DNA of 64,000 bases from Streptococcus australis (GTDB lineage: Bacteria; Bacillota; Bacilli; Lactobacillales; Streptococcaceae). The translations under genes and the position numbers were made by a program. Below, in pieces: positions 18,677-27,683 of the stretch (position 1 is the stretch's first letter; every line of letters begins with the position of its first letter). The stretch is from contig NZ_JAHZQQ010000003.1 in NCBI RefSeq assembly GCF_019930045.1, forward strand, positions 1 to 64,000. Direction: 5' to 3'. Under the pieces are notes generated by a model. It did no database searches, was not told the DNA's origin, and saw only the letters and a list, made by a program, of their open reading frames with translations.

Positions 18677-18687
18677 ATTCTCTTTAT

Positions 18688-19500
18688 TTATAGGAGGAGT
18701 TTTTCTAATTGACGAGCAACGCCGTCCTGATCATTTGTATACTCGGTTTGTTTATTGGCATAGGGGAGGAGGACAGGATTGGCGTTTTTCATTGCATAAC
18801 CAGTTCCTGCAAAAGCTAACATGTCTGTATCGTTTTGTTCGTCTCCAAAGGCGATCAGATCTTTCCGATCAAGTCCGTAAGTCTCGAGGAGATAGTTAAG
18901 GGCAAAGGCCTTGTTGACCCCTTTTGGAGCGCACTCCAGAATGTTGAGGGGACCACCCCAACTATTGATTTCCAACTCATGATGGTAGTAATCACGCATT
19001 TCTTCGGCTAAAGCATACTTGTCTTCAGCGCGTGTTTGAAAGAGGATGGCATTTGGGTTTTCAGTGACTTTACGAGCTTCGAATTTTGTTTTGGAGGAGA
19101 TTTTAGAAACCCCAAATAAAGCAGGATCAATAGTATGGTGGTAGGTATGGGTGACATAGAACTTATTGCGATACTCTCCTGCAATAAAGTCTGCCTGGAT
19201 GTCATTTTCTCTCTTGACCATATCGAGGAGGTATTTTTTATCAAGGGTCATGGATAGTTCTTTCGACCATTTTTTATTTGGAATATGAGTGAGAGCGCCG
19301 TTAAAGTTAATCATGGGACTTTCCAATCCCAATTCCTTATAGATGTGATCTGCCATTCGATAGGGACGTCCAGTTGTAATAATGACCCGGTGACCTTGTT
19401 CACTGACTTTCTGGATGGTTTCAATCGTATAAGGCGATAATTTGCTTTCAGAATTTAATAAGGTGCCATCTAAATCGACAGCGATTAGTTTTTTATTCAT
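18688..19500 (-). CDS. Cof-type HAD-family phosphatase
   Basis: Member of the haloacid dehalogenase superfamily, Cof subfamily IIB; these are sugar-phosphate or cofactor phosphatases of broad or unknown substrate. 270 residues, with motif I DLDGTLLNS (nucleophile Asp), motif II ITTGRP and the late acidic motif AFGDEQNDTDML. The start is ATG 19500 after AAAGGA; an in-frame ATG lies 11 codons upstream without a good site. Monocistronic; neighbours give no substrate clue. Confidence 0.9.
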   Translation of the reverse strand: MNKKLIAVDLDGTLLNSESKLSPYTIETIQKVSEQGHRVIITTGRPYRMADHIYKELGLESPMINFNGALTHIPNKKWSKELSMTLDKKYLLDMVKRENDIQADFIAGEYRNKFYVTHTYHHTIDPALFGVSKISSKTKFEARKVTENPNAILFQTRAEDKYALAEEMRDYYHHELEINSWGGPLNILECAPKGVNKAFALNYLLETYGLDRKDLIAFGDEQNDTDMLAFAGTGYAMKNANPVLLPYANKQTEYTNDQDGVARQLEKLLL

Positions 19501-19661
19501 AGGAAGAATCCTTTCATTTGTATGGTTTTTCATACTCTAAATGAGGAGTATAGAAGTGCCATATTTTAAGAAGAATGCTACCATTATACCAGATAAACAG
19601 GAAAATTTCAGTCTTTCGAATAGAAGACGATGTGACACGAAAGATTGTCCAGATGAATCTC

Positions 19662-19690
19662 TTGTAAAAGTGAATGATTTTTGATAAAAT
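19662..19690 (+). promoter_or_regulatory. Promoter of the purine-type permease gene
   Basis: TTGTAA (19662-19667), 17 bases, TAAAAT (19685-19690) with a TG extension. The leader holds a hairpin TCGTGA/TCACGA (19702-19718) and then a T-rich stretch (19724-19735), a possible attenuator. It lacks the conserved core of a purine riboswitch. Confidence 0.65.
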
Positions 19691-19753
19691 ATTGGTATTG
19701 TTCGTGATTGAGTCACGAGCAGATTTATTTTTTTTAAGGAGTTTATTAGAAAA

Positions 19754-21175
19754 ATGGATAAGTTTTTCAAACTATCTGAACACGGAACGACGGTTCGTAC
19801 AGAGGTATTAGCTGGTTTAACGACCTTCTTTGCCATGTCTTATATCTTATTTGTAAACCCTCAAATGCTCTCTCAAACAGGAATGCCTGCTCAGGGAGTA
19901 TTTCTAGCAACCATTATTGGCTCAGTCGTTGGGACTCTCATGATGGCTTTCTACGCGAATCTGCCTTATGCCCAAGCGCCAGGAATGGGCTTGAATGCCT
20001 TCTTTACCTTTACAGTGGTATTTGGGATGGGCTATTCTTGGAAAGAAGCCTTGGGAATGGTATTTATTTGTGGATTAATTTCCTTGATTATCACATTAAC
20101 TAATGTTCGGAAAATGATTATTGAGTCCATTCCAAATGCTTTGCGTTCAGCTATTTCAGCTGGTATCGGAATTTTCTTGGCTTATGTGGGAATCAAAAAT
20201 GCTGGCTTGTTGAAGTTTTCGATTGATCCGCATACCTATACGGTGGCAGGAGAAGGGGCTGACAAAGCGAATGCAGCGATTACAGCAAATTCTGCAGCAG
20301 TCCCAGGACTTGTTAGTTTCAATAGTCCGACAGTCCTCCTTGCCTTGGCTGGCTTAGCCATTACTGTTTTCTTTGTCATCAAGGGCATTAAAGGAGGAAT
20401 TATCCTTTCTATCCTTACGACAACAATCCTCGCTATTGTGTTTGGCATTGTTGATCTTTCAACGATTGACTTTGGTAGTACCCATCTTGGAGCAGCCGTT
20501 AATGATCTTGGGAAAATTTTTGGTGCTGCACTTGGTTCAGAAGGATTAGGTTCTTTGATTACCAATACTTCTCGTCTTCCTGAAACCTTGATGGCCATCC
20601 TCGCTTTCTCATTGACAGATATCTTTGATACGATTGGTACCTTGATTGGAACTGGTGAAAAAGTTGGTATTGTTGCCACAAATGGTGAAAATCATCAATC
20701 CGCTAAATTGGATAAAGCCCTTTATTCAGACCTCGTAGCGACATCTGTTGGTGCTATTGCAGGTACTTCGAATGTGACAACTTATGTTGAGTCAGCTGCG
20801 GGTATCGGAGCTGGTGGACGGACTGGTTTGACAGCCCTTGTAGTAGCCATCTGTTTCGCAGTGTCAAGTATTTTTAGTCCCCTTCTTGCTATTGTACCGA
20901 CAGCAGCCACAGCACCGATTTTGATCATCGTTGGGATCATGATGTTGAGTAGCTTGAAAAACATCCATTGGGATGATATGGCAGAAGCTGTACCAGCCTT
21001 CTTCACCTCTATCTTTATGGGATTCAGCTATTCCATCACAAATGGGATTGCAGCAGGTTTTATTACCTATACAGTAACCAAATTGGTCAAAGGTGAAGCC
21101 AAAGAAGTTCACAGTATGATTTGGATTTTAGATGCCTTGTTTATCTTGAACTTTATCAGTATGGCCTTGCATTAG
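19754..21175 (+). CDS. NCS2/AzgA-family nucleobase permease
   Basis: Multi-pass membrane transporter of the guanine/hypoxanthine/adenine (AzgA, PbuG-like) branch of NCS2. 473 residues with about a dozen hydrophobic helices, the N-terminal signature TEVLAGLTTFFAMSYILFVNP and the later signatures APGMGLNAFF and DTIGTLIG. Such proteins import purine bases with protons. The exact base is not determined by what I can see. Single gene with its own promoter and terminator. Confidence 0.9.
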   Translation: MDKFFKLSEHGTTVRTEVLAGLTTFFAMSYILFVNPQMLSQTGMPAQGVFLATIIGSVVGTLMMAFYANLPYAQAPGMGLNAFFTFTVVFGMGYSWKEALGMVFICGLISLIITLTNVRKMIIESIPNALRSAISAGIGIFLAYVGIKNAGLLKFSIDPHTYTVAGEGADKANAAITANSAAVPGLVSFNSPTVLLALAGLAITVFFVIKGIKGGIILSILTTTILAIVFGIVDLSTIDFGSTHLGAAVNDLGKIFGAALGSEGLGSLITNTSRLPETLMAILAFSLTDIFDTIGTLIGTGEKVGIVATNGENHQSAKLDKALYSDLVATSVGAIAGTSNVTTYVESAAGIGAGGRTGLTALVVAICFAVSSIFSPLLAIVPTAATAPILIIVGIMMLSSLKNIHWDDMAEAVPAFFTSIFMGFSYSITNGIAAGFITYTVTKLVKGEAKEVHSMIWILDALFILNFISMALH

Positions 21176-21189
21176 AATGAACATAGAGG

Positions 21190-21221
21190 AAAGCTTGGAC
21201 AAAGAGTCCGAGCTTTTTTTT
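21190..21221 (+). terminator. Terminator of the permease gene
   Basis: AAGCTTGGAC (21191-21200) pairs with GTCCGAGCTT (21206-21215), with one G-U, followed by eight Ts. Confidence 0.88.
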
Positions 21222-21284
21222 GATTGTCTCATGTGAGGCAGGAGGTTGATCGACTAAAAATAGTGGGCAATAATCAATTATTTT

Positions 21285-21293
21285 TGGTATAAT
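21285..21293 (+). promoter_or_regulatory. Extended -10 promoter immediately before tsaE
   Basis: TGG-TATAAT (21285-21293) is an extended -10 element. Only 6 bases separate it from the tsaE ATG, so the start site would be at or next to the start codon. The -35 region is poor, as is common with extended -10 promoters. Confidence 0.65.
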
Positions 21294-21299
21294 GGAGGA

Positions 21300-21749
21300 A
21301 TGAAAAGTCAAAATGAACAAGAGTTGATGTCCCTTGGAAAACAGTTGGGTCAACGATTAGAAAAACAGGATGTCGTGATTCTGACGGGAGATCTGGGGGC
21401 AGGGAAAACAACCTTTACAAAAGGCCTTGCTCAAGGGTTGGATATTCGTCAGATGATCAAAAGTCCCACTTATACTATCGTGAGAGAATATGAAGGCCGC
21501 TTACCCTTGTATCACCTGGATGTTTATCGTATTGGAGATGATCCAGATTCGATTGATTTGGATGACTTTTTATTTGGTGAAGGGGTGACCGTTATTGAGT
21601 GGGGAGAATTGCTAGAGACCAGTCTTCCTGCTGGATATTTAAAGGTTGAACTGCTCAAGGACGGCGACGGACGTGAGATACGCTTGTCAGCTGTCGGTGA
21701 ACGTGCAGAACAATTAAAGGACTCATTTCTAACTTCTGTAGGAGCTTGA
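21300..21749 (+). CDS. tsaE: tRNA threonylcarbamoyladenosine biosynthesis ATPase
   Basis: Small ATPase that works with TsaB and TsaD to make t6A37 on ANN-decoding tRNAs. 149 residues, with Walker A GDLGAGKTT and the family segment SPTYTIVREYEG. The ATG at 21300 agrees with the family N-terminus, but GGAGGA abuts it with no spacing and the -10 box is 6 bases away, so initiation may be leaderless. First gene of a tsaE-GNAT-LCP operon also seen in other streptococci. Confidence 0.93.
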   Translation: MKSQNEQELMSLGKQLGQRLEKQDVVILTGDLGAGKTTFTKGLAQGLDIRQMIKSPTYTIVREYEGRLPLYHLDVYRIGDDPDSIDLDDFLFGEGVTVIEWGELLETSLPAGYLKVELLKDGDGREIRLSAVGERAEQLKDSFLTSVGA

Positions 21750-21751
21750 AG

Positions 21752-22285
21752 ATGGAACAGGTATTGGATCTCTTTTTAAAAGAGGCTGAGGCTTCAGATG
21801 CAGAGCGTTTACTCGACTTTTTTAAAGCTGTAGCGACTGAATCTGAGTTCATGACCTTGGCTCCAGAAGGGCTTGGGATGACCAAGCAAGAGTTGGAAAT
21901 ATTTGCTGAAACACAAGCACAAACAGACAATCAATTATGTCTCTTATTATACTTGGGTGAGGATCTGGTAGGTGTCTTAAATATTGCAGCGGATCAAAAC
22001 AGAGCCTTGCGCCATATTGGAGATGTCTTTATCGTTGTTCGGAAGGCCTATTGGAATAAAGGCTTGGGTCGTATTCTTCTAGAAGAAGGAATCGCATGGG
22101 CAGAAGGTACCAACCTCCTTCGGAAGTTAGACCTCAGTGTCCAAGTTCGAAATGAACGGGCCATCCATCTCTACCAAACGCTAGGATTTGAAATTGAAGG
22201 TCTCCGCAAGAGAGGCGTATACAAGGAAGGGGAATATCTGGATGTTTACCTAATGGGCAAACTGATAGATGGACAGAATCAATGA
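21752..22285 (+). CDS. GNAT-family N-acetyltransferase
   Basis: Acetyl-CoA-dependent N-acetyltransferase, substrate unknown. 177 residues, with the acetyl-CoA pyrophosphate loop region VRKAYWNKGLGRILLEE and the late motif NERAIHLYQTLGF. ATG 21752 follows GGAG by 7 bases; the in-frame TTG at 21746 overlaps the tsaE stop and is less likely. It overlaps the next gene by 4 bases. Conserved position between tsaE and an LCP gene does not define the substrate. Confidence 0.88.
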   Translation: MEQVLDLFLKEAEASDAERLLDFFKAVATESEFMTLAPEGLGMTKQELEIFAETQAQTDNQLCLLLYLGEDLVGVLNIAADQNRALRHIGDVFIVVRKAYWNKGLGRILLEEGIAWAEGTNLLRKLDLSVQVRNERAIHLYQTLGFEIEGLRKRGVYKEGEYLDVYLMGKLIDGQNQ

Positions 22286-23451
22286 TTAAAAAAATTCTAT
22301 TAGTGTTTTTTAGTTTGTTAGCTGTAACGACAATCGGTCTTGGAGCCTATGGGCTGACCATCCTCAATCAGTCAACAAACACGTTGAGTAAGACCTTTAA
22401 AGGCATTGGCGATGAAAATAATGTCATTGCAGAAAACAAACCGATGACCATCTTGCTCATGGGGGTTGATACTGGATCAGGTTCACGAGAGGATCAGTGG
22501 GTAGGAAACAGTGATACCATGATTCTGGTGACGGTGAATCCACAGACGCGTGAAACAACGATTATGAGTTTGGAACGGGATATCTTGACCAATATCACGA
22601 AGGATGGAGAAACTGTCCAAGCGAAGCTGAATGCGGCTTATGCTCAAGGTGGGGCAGAGTTGGCCATTGAAACCATCCAAGATTTGATGAATATTCATAT
22701 TGACCGTTATGCGATGATCAATATGAAAGGTCTCGTCCAACTGGTTGATAAGGTCGGTGGTATCACGGTAAACAATCCATTTGATTTTGATATTTCAATT
22801 GAAGAAAATGAACCGGAATACACAGCGAAAATTCCACCTGGTCGTCAAGAGATTGATGGAGAGCAAGCCTTGGTATATTCACGGATGCGTTATCAAGATC
22901 CAGAAGGAGACTACGGTCGACAAAAACGCCAACGGGAAGTTATCGAAAAGATCATCAAGAAAGTATTGACTCTGGACGGTTTGAGCAACTATCAAGGAAT
23001 TATTGAAGCGGTTAGTGATAATATGCAGACCAATATCTCCTTAGATACGAATAGCTTGATGCAGTTGATGGGCTATCGAGATGCCTTGAAGAACATCCGT
23101 ATGGAACAGTTGAAAGGGGAAGATGCCACCCTAGCGGATGGCGGAAGTTACCAAATCGTTACTTCAGAGCACCTGCTGAAGATGCAGAATATCCTGCGTA
23201 AAAGTTTGGGCTTATCACCTTTAAGCAAGCTCAAAACAAGTGCCGTTCTATTGGATGGCGACGAAACTGGGGGAGCTTCTTCATCAGAAAGTGGAGAAAG
23301 TCCAGTAGAGGCGAGCCAGGATACGGGCGGAGGTTATTATGATCCTTCCTATGCTCCAGAGACTTCTGTAAGCTCAGAAGCAGTGACACCCTATCAACCG
23401 ACAGTGACACCTTATACGGATACAACGGTAGCTGGTGCTGGAGGAAACTAA
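22282..23451 (+). CDS. LytR-CpsA-Psr family protein
   Basis: LCP family enzymes attach teichoic acids, capsule or rhamnose polymers to peptidoglycan from undecaprenyl-pyrophosphate carriers. 389 residues: a cytosolic stub, one N-terminal membrane anchor (about 5-27), the extracellular LCP domain with MSLERDIL and the arginine-rich segment YSRMRYQDPEGDYGRQKRQ, then a low-complexity Ser/Gly/Thr/Tyr tail. It corresponds to the S. pneumoniae lytR/S. mutans brpA locus. Which polymer it handles is not clear. Confidence 0.92.
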   Translation: MIKKILLVFFSLLAVTTIGLGAYGLTILNQSTNTLSKTFKGIGDENNVIAENKPMTILLMGVDTGSGSREDQWVGNSDTMILVTVNPQTRETTIMSLERDILTNITKDGETVQAKLNAAYAQGGAELAIETIQDLMNIHIDRYAMINMKGLVQLVDKVGGITVNNPFDFDISIEENEPEYTAKIPPGRQEIDGEQALVYSRMRYQDPEGDYGRQKRQREVIEKIIKKVLTLDGLSNYQGIIEAVSDNMQTNISLDTNSLMQLMGYRDALKNIRMEQLKGEDATLADGGSYQIVTSEHLLKMQNILRKSLGLSPLSKLKTSAVLLDGDETGGASSSESGESPVEASQDTGGGYYDPSYAPETSVSSEAVTPYQPTVTPYTDTTVAGAGGN

Positions 23452-23471
23452 AGTCAAATACTTCTAAAAAT

Positions 23472-23508
23472 AAAAAGGTTTTGAGACGACTATCTCAAAA
23501 CCTTTTGT
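23472..23508. terminator. Bidirectional terminator after the LCP gene
   Basis: AAAAAGGTTTTGAGA pairs with TCTCAAAACCTTTT around a 6-base loop. Flanks suit termination from both sides, closing the LCP operon and the small convergent gene. Confidence 0.9.
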
Positions 23509-23805
23509 TTATTCATGATCGTTAGATTTCTCAGACCAAATAGTTTGGATTTGTTCTACAGAAGCGTTGGCTTGCTGAGAGAAGACCCTTGCTTTATAGG
23601 AAAAGTCTTCCAGTAGTTGATTTAAAAGGACTCTTTGCTCCTGAATGATTTCAATGTTTTTTTTGATTTTAGTAACATTTGATTGAATTCCATCCGTGAG
23701 TTGTTTGGTTTCGTTGAATTCATTTTTCAGTGGTTCGCGATTTTTAACAAGTTGATAGCTGATGGTTGCTCCAGTCGCAAACCAAAATAGATCTCTTAAT
23801 TTCAT
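23509..23805 (-). CDS. Small protein with N-terminal hydrophobic segment and coiled coil
   Basis: I do not recognise a characterised family. The 98-residue product begins with a hydrophobic stretch (LFWFATGATISYQLV) and continues as a charged helix rich in Q, N, E and K, likely a coiled coil of about 60 residues. It resembles membrane-anchored YtxH-like stress or envelope proteins in outline only. AAGGAG lies before ATG 23805. It follows the HIT gene by 13 bases, so the two are probably cotranscribed. Confidence 0.75.
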   Translation of the reverse strand: MKLRDLFWFATGATISYQLVKNREPLKNEFNETKQLTDGIQSNVTKIKKNIEIIQEQRVLLNQLLEDFSYKARVFSQQANASVEQIQTIWSEKSNDHE

Positions 23806-23818
23806 AGTAAGCTCCTTT

Positions 23819-24232
23819 TTAATGGTTTGAGATATCCTTGGCTAATTGGGCAAGGTGTTCGAAATCAGGTTCGTGGGCAATGAAATCAATCTTTAGGTCG
23901 TCTTCTTGAGAGTAGCGTGGAAGAATATGGACGTGGGTGTGGAAGACAGACTGACCCGCAATTTCTTCCATGTTACTAATGATATTCATTCCTTGAGGCT
24001 GTGTAGCACCTTCCACTTTTTTGGTGACTCTTGAAACGATGTTAAAAAGATCAGCTGTTTCATCTGGTGTCATCTCCAATAGATTACGGGCGTGTCTTTT
24101 TGGAATCACGAGGGTATGGCCTGGAGTGACCTGAGAGATATCTAAAAAAGCAAGAAAATGGTCATCCTCGTAGACCTTAGAAGCAGGAATTTCTCCGGCA
24201 ACAATCTTACAAAAAATACAATCCGAAACCAT
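23819..24232 (-). CDS. HIT-family nucleotide hydrolase
   Basis: Histidine-triad protein that hydrolyses nucleoside phosphoramidates or acyl-AMP. 137 residues, with the catalytic motif HTHVHILP, an N-terminal CIFCKI that may bind zinc with other residues, and the segment TPGHTLVIPKRH. GAGGTG supports the ATG at 24232. Divergent from ecsA across 67 bases; the same HIT-ecsAB pairing is common in Firmicutes. Confidence 0.93.
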   Translation of the reverse strand: MVSDCIFCKIVAGEIPASKVYEDDHFLAFLDISQVTPGHTLVIPKRHARNLLEMTPDETADLFNIVSRVTKKVEGATQPQGMNIISNMEEIAGQSVFHTHVHILPRYSQEDDLKIDFIAHEPDFEHLAQLAKDISNH

Positions 24233-24261
24233 AAATGCACCTCAATTTCGCTAGATTTTGT

Positions 24262-24284
24262 TATAATATAAGAACATTATACCA
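24262..24284. promoter_or_regulatory. Divergent -10 elements of hit and ecsA
   Basis: TATAAT at 24262-24267 (plus) is placed to start ecsA; TGG-TATAAT on the complement of 24276-24284 is placed to start the HIT gene. The -35 boxes are poor on both strands. The two promoters overlap and may compete. Confidence 0.6.
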
Positions 24285-24299
24285 GAAAGCTAAGAAAAT

Positions 24300-25031
24300 A
24301 TGTTAGAAATAAAAAACCTGACAGGAGGCTATGTCAATATCCCTGTCTTAAAAGATGTTAGTTTTGAGGTTGGTGATGGTCAATTAATTGGATTGATTGG
24401 CTTGAATGGAGCAGGGAAATCAACGACCATTAATGAAATAATTGGCCTATTGCGTCCCTATGCTGGCGAAATCCGGATCGACGGTTTGACTTTAGCTACT
24501 TCTCCAGGTGCTTATCGCCAAAAAATTGGTTATATTCCTGAAACACCGAGCCTTTATGAAGAGTTAACCCTGCGTGAGCATATTGAGACAGTGGCGATGG
24601 CCTATGACTTGGATCAGGAAGCAGTTTTTGCGCGTGTGACTCCTCTCTTGAAGCAATTCCGACTAGAGGAAAAATTGGATTGGTTTCCTGTCCATTTTTC
24701 TAAGGGGATGAAACAAAAGGTCATGATTATTTGTGCCTTTGCTGTTGATCCAAGTTTGTTTATTGTCGATGAGCCTTTCTTAGGTTTGGATCCAGTTGCG
24801 ATCTCAGATTTAATTCAATTATTGAAGGTGGAAAAAGAGAAGGGGAAATCTATTTTAATGAGTACCCATGTGCTGGATTCTGCTGAAAAAATGTGTGATG
24901 CCTTTGTCATCCTCCATAAGGGACAGGTCCGTGCTCAGGGGACTTTAGAGGATTTGCGGACAGAATTTGGAATGGCAGATGCAGATTTGAATGAGATTTA
25001 CCTTGCACTAACAAAAGAGGCTGACCGATGA
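24300..25031 (+). CDS. ecsA: ABC transporter ATP-binding protein EcsA
   Basis: ATPase of the Ecs transporter, which in Bacillus affects secretion, competence and intramembrane proteolysis of small peptides by RasP. 243 residues: Walker A GLNGAGKST, a degenerate signature HFSKGMKQK, Walker B LFIVDEPF and the switch His in STHVL. The SD sequence is weak (AAGAAAAT). Overlaps ecsB by 4 bases (ATGA). Confidence 0.92.
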   Translation: MLEIKNLTGGYVNIPVLKDVSFEVGDGQLIGLIGLNGAGKSTTINEIIGLLRPYAGEIRIDGLTLATSPGAYRQKIGYIPETPSLYEELTLREHIETVAMAYDLDQEAVFARVTPLLKQFRLEEKLDWFPVHFSKGMKQKVMIICAFAVDPSLFIVDEPFLGLDPVAISDLIQLLKVEKEKGKSILMSTHVLDSAEKMCDAFVILHKGQVRAQGTLEDLRTEFGMADADLNEIYLALTKEADR

Positions 25032-26083
25032 TTGAAGTTTTACAAAAGAGGAAGACGACCTTTCGCAATCAGTGCTTAAAATATTCTCGCTATGTGTTTA
25101 ATGATCACTTTGTCCTCTTTCTCCTGATTTTTCTAGGCTTTTTAGCGGTTCAGTACAGTCAATTTTTGCGCTCCCTACCAGAAGATAAGAGCCTTCTCCT
25201 CCTTGTACTTGTCCTTGCTCCTTTGCTCCTGCTTCCAATTGGTTCCATCGCAACCTATTTTGAGAAGCCAGACATGATTTTCCTTCTGGCAAAAGAAGAG
25301 CAATTGAAAGGCTATTTGAACCAACAGATCTTACGAGCGACTATTTTCTGGGGAATTGTACAAACCCTTGTGCTTGTTCTATTTGTCCCTTTGGCTTTGG
25401 CTTTAGGACTGTCTTTGATCATTGTAGTGGTTTATTTGGCTATTCTCTTCTTGTTGAAGGTTCTTGTTTTTCAAGGGAAGGGGAAAAGATTCTATAACCA
25501 GGCGGGTCTTGATTGGAAGCGAATCGTAGAGCTAGAAAACCAGAGAAAGCAAAGTATTCTAAGATTTTTCTCCCTTTTTACCACAGTAAAAGGAATGACC
25601 AACAGCGTGAAACGGCGGGCCTATTTAGACGGACTAACAAGCATGGTTCCAAAAGTCAGTTCCAAGACTTGGAACAACCTGTATCTCCGTTCTTATCTCA
25701 GAAATGGAGATCTGTTTTCCATGAGTCTGCGTCTATTAGGACTATCAATTGCTGTCTTTGTCTTCATCCCGCAAACGCTAGTAGCAGTGGCCGTCGCGGG
25801 GCTCTTGAATTATTTACTTGTTTTTCAATTGCTCGGACTCTACAAGGCCTTTGACTATCAGTATTTAACGCGACTCTTCCCTTTGGAAATCAGTGCTAAA
25901 ACACGAGGGCTTCTTCAAACAGTTCAATCGGTGACCTTGTTTGTCGTTCTTGTCGAGGGAGGACTGGGATTACTGGTCTTTGAAGACAAACTTCTCGTCC
26001 TGGCCTTGCTAGCTTTCACAGGCTTTTTAGCCTATGGTTATGCACCTTTCAAGGTGAGACGATTAGTTGACGAAACGCTTTAA
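25028..26083 (+). CDS. ecsB: ABC transporter permease EcsB
   Basis: Membrane subunit of Ecs. 351 residues with several hydrophobic helices in two clusters (about 30-75 and 95-145, then 230-345) separated by a basic cytosolic stretch. Start ATG 25028 is coupled to ecsA. The natural substrate is unsettled; peptide export is a recent proposal for relatives. Confidence 0.88.
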   Translation: MIEVLQKRKTTFRNQCLKYSRYVFNDHFVLFLLIFLGFLAVQYSQFLRSLPEDKSLLLLVLVLAPLLLLPIGSIATYFEKPDMIFLLAKEEQLKGYLNQQILRATIFWGIVQTLVLVLFVPLALALGLSLIIVVVYLAILFLLKVLVFQGKGKRFYNQAGLDWKRIVELENQRKQSILRFFSLFTTVKGMTNSVKRRAYLDGLTSMVPKVSSKTWNNLYLRSYLRNGDLFSMSLRLLGLSIAVFVFIPQTLVAVAVAGLLNYLLVFQLLGLYKAFDYQYLTRLFPLEISAKTRGLLQTVQSVTLFVVLVEGGLGLLVFEDKLLVLALLAFTGFLAYGYAPFKVRRLVDETL

Positions 26084-26123
26084 AATTAGTAAAATAGATG
26101 GGAAACTTTTTACGGAGGAAGAG

Positions 26124-26918
26124 ATGGACTCGAACGAAAAAGAGCTAACGTTAACCCCAATTGCTGGTAAAAGCGGAAAAGCCTTTATGGGGACTTATCC
26201 GGATGGGGGGAAAGTATTTGTCAAAATGAATACGACTCCAATATTAGCAGGGTTAGCTAAAGAACAAATTGCTCCACAACTCTTATGGAGCCGACGCTTA
26301 CCTGACGGAAATGTGATGAGCGCACAAGAATGGTTAAATGGAGAAATTTTAACTCCAAATGGGATGGGGAAAAAGCAAGTGGTTCATATCCTGACTCGTT
26401 TGCACCGTTCACGCCCCTTGATGACGCAATTGAGAAAGTTGGGCTACACAGCTGAGTCGCCATTGGATTTATTGAATTCTTTGAGCAGTCAGTTGCCAAT
26501 CGCTTTGCGTCAAAACAATTATTTGCAATCTGTATTAAAGAGTTTACGACAGACTGTTCCAGCTTTTCGAGAAGATTATGCAACCATTGTTCACGGAGAT
26601 GTCCGTCACAGTAACTGGATTGAAACGGATAGTGGATTTATCTACTTGGTAGATTGGGATTCTGTCCGCTTAACAGATCGGATGATGGATGTGGCTCATG
26701 TTTTAAGTCACTACATTCCAGATTCTCAGTGGCAGGATTGGTTGGTCTATTACGGCTATAAGTACAATGAAACTGTATTTGGTAAATTGTACTGGTTTGG
26801 TCAATACTCTTTCCTTTGTCAGATTGTAAAATACTATGAAAACAATGATTTAGAGAATGTAAACCGGGAAATTTATGCCTTGCGTAATTTCCGGTCAAAA
26901 TATGGGAAGGAAGCATGA
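26124..26918 (+). CDS. ccrZ: CcrZ, cell-cycle regulator with a choline-kinase-like fold
   Basis: In S. pneumoniae CcrZ couples septum formation by FtsZ to DNA replication through DnaA; in other Firmicutes the homologue is YtmP. 264 residues with the aminoglycoside/choline kinase motifs [10 protein letters not shown] and LVDWDSVR, and a conserved N-terminus [15 protein letters not shown] 26124 follows ACGGAGGAAGAG; an in-frame ATG at 26067 inside ecsB would add residues unlike the family. It overlaps trmB by 4 bases. Whether it is an active kinase is unresolved. Confidence 0.92.
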   Translation: MDSNEKELTLTPIAGKSGKAFMGTYPDGGKVFVKMNTTPILAGLAKEQIAPQLLWSRRLPDGNVMSAQEWLNGEILTPNGMGKKQVVHILTRLHRSRPLMTQLRKLGYTAESPLDLLNSLSSQLPIALRQNNYLQSVLKSLRQTVPAFREDYATIVHGDVRHSNWIETDSGFIYLVDWDSVRLTDRMMDVAHVLSHYIPDSQWQDWLVYYGYKYNETVFGKLYWFGQYSFLCQIVKYYENNDLENVNREIYALRNFRSKYGKEA

Positions 26919-27550
26919 GAGTTAGAAACCGTAAAGGTGCAACCGAATTATTAGAAGCCAATCCGCAATATGTCATTCTGAAGCCAGAAGAAGCCAAAGG
27001 GAAGTGGCATGAGATTTTTGGAAATGACCATCCTATTCATATTGAAGTGGGGAGCGGTAAAGGTGCCTTTATCACTGGAATGGCCAAACAAAATCCAGAC
27101 ATTAACTATATCGGGATTGATATTCAAAAATCAGTATTAAGTTACGCTTTGGATAAGGTGTTGGAAGCTGACGTTCCCAATATCAAGTTGCTTTGGGTGG
27201 ACGGAGATAGCTTGACTAATTACTTTGAAGACGGTGAGATTGATCAATTGTATCTCAATTTTTCAGATCCTTGGCCGAAGAAACGCCATGAAAAACGTCG
27301 TCTAACCTACAAGAGTTTCTTAGATACCTTCAAACAGATTTTGCCAGAACATGGTGAGATTCATTTCAAGACGGACAATCGAGGACTCTTTGAATACAGT
27401 TTGGTGAGTTTTTCTCAGTATGGAATGACCTTGAAGGGTGTCTGGCTAGATCTTCATGCTAGTGATTTTGAGGGAAATGTCATGACCGAATATGAAAAGA
27501 AATTCTCAAGTAAGGGTCAGGTCATTTATCGGGTTGAAGCACAATTTTAA
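26915..27550 (+). CDS. trmB: tRNA (guanine-N7)-methyltransferase
   Basis: Makes m7G46 in the tRNA variable loop using S-adenosylmethionine. 211 residues, with the SAM loop EVGSGKGAF and the catalytic/tRNA segment [17 protein letters not shown] overlaps the ccrZ stop. In pneumococcus ccrZ and trmB are likewise adjacent. Confidence 0.96.
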   Translation: MRVRNRKGATELLEANPQYVILKPEEAKGKWHEIFGNDHPIHIEVGSGKGAFITGMAKQNPDINYIGIDIQKSVLSYALDKVLEADVPNIKLLWVDGDSLTNYFEDGEIDQLYLNFSDPWPKKRHEKRRLTYKSFLDTFKQILPEHGEIHFKTDNRGLFEYSLVSFSQYGMTLKGVWLDLHASDFEGNVMTEYEKKFSSKGQVIYRVEAQF

Positions 27551-27567
27551 AGTCTAGTTAAGGATCG

Positions 27568-27593
27568 ACGTCTCCTGAAAAGGAGGCGTTTTT
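27568..27593 (+). terminator. Terminator after trmB
   Basis: ACGTCTCCT (27568-27576) pairs with AGGAGGCGT (27581-27589, one G-U) around a GAAA loop, followed by TTTTC. Confidence 0.85.
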
Positions 27594-27633
27594 CTTTTGG
27601 ATGGTAGCCGTATGAATGAGGAAGGCGAAATTC

Positions 27634-27662
27634 TTGCATTTCGACGGAACTTGTGCTAGAAT
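27634..27662 (+). promoter_or_regulatory. Promoter of the rimP-nusA-infB operon
   Basis: TTGCAT (27634-27639), 17 bases, TAGAAT (27657-27662) with a TGC extension. The start site near 27669 lies downstream of the ATG triplets at 27601-27616, which excludes those as rimP starts in this transcript. Confidence 0.75.
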
Positions 27663-27683
27663 ATTTAAAACGAATAGAAAAGG

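Noticed and set aside
19690-19753. Purine riboswitch before the permease gene
   Set aside because: The leader is only about 55 bases and lacks the three-way junction with its conserved core and loops; only a simple hairpin is present.
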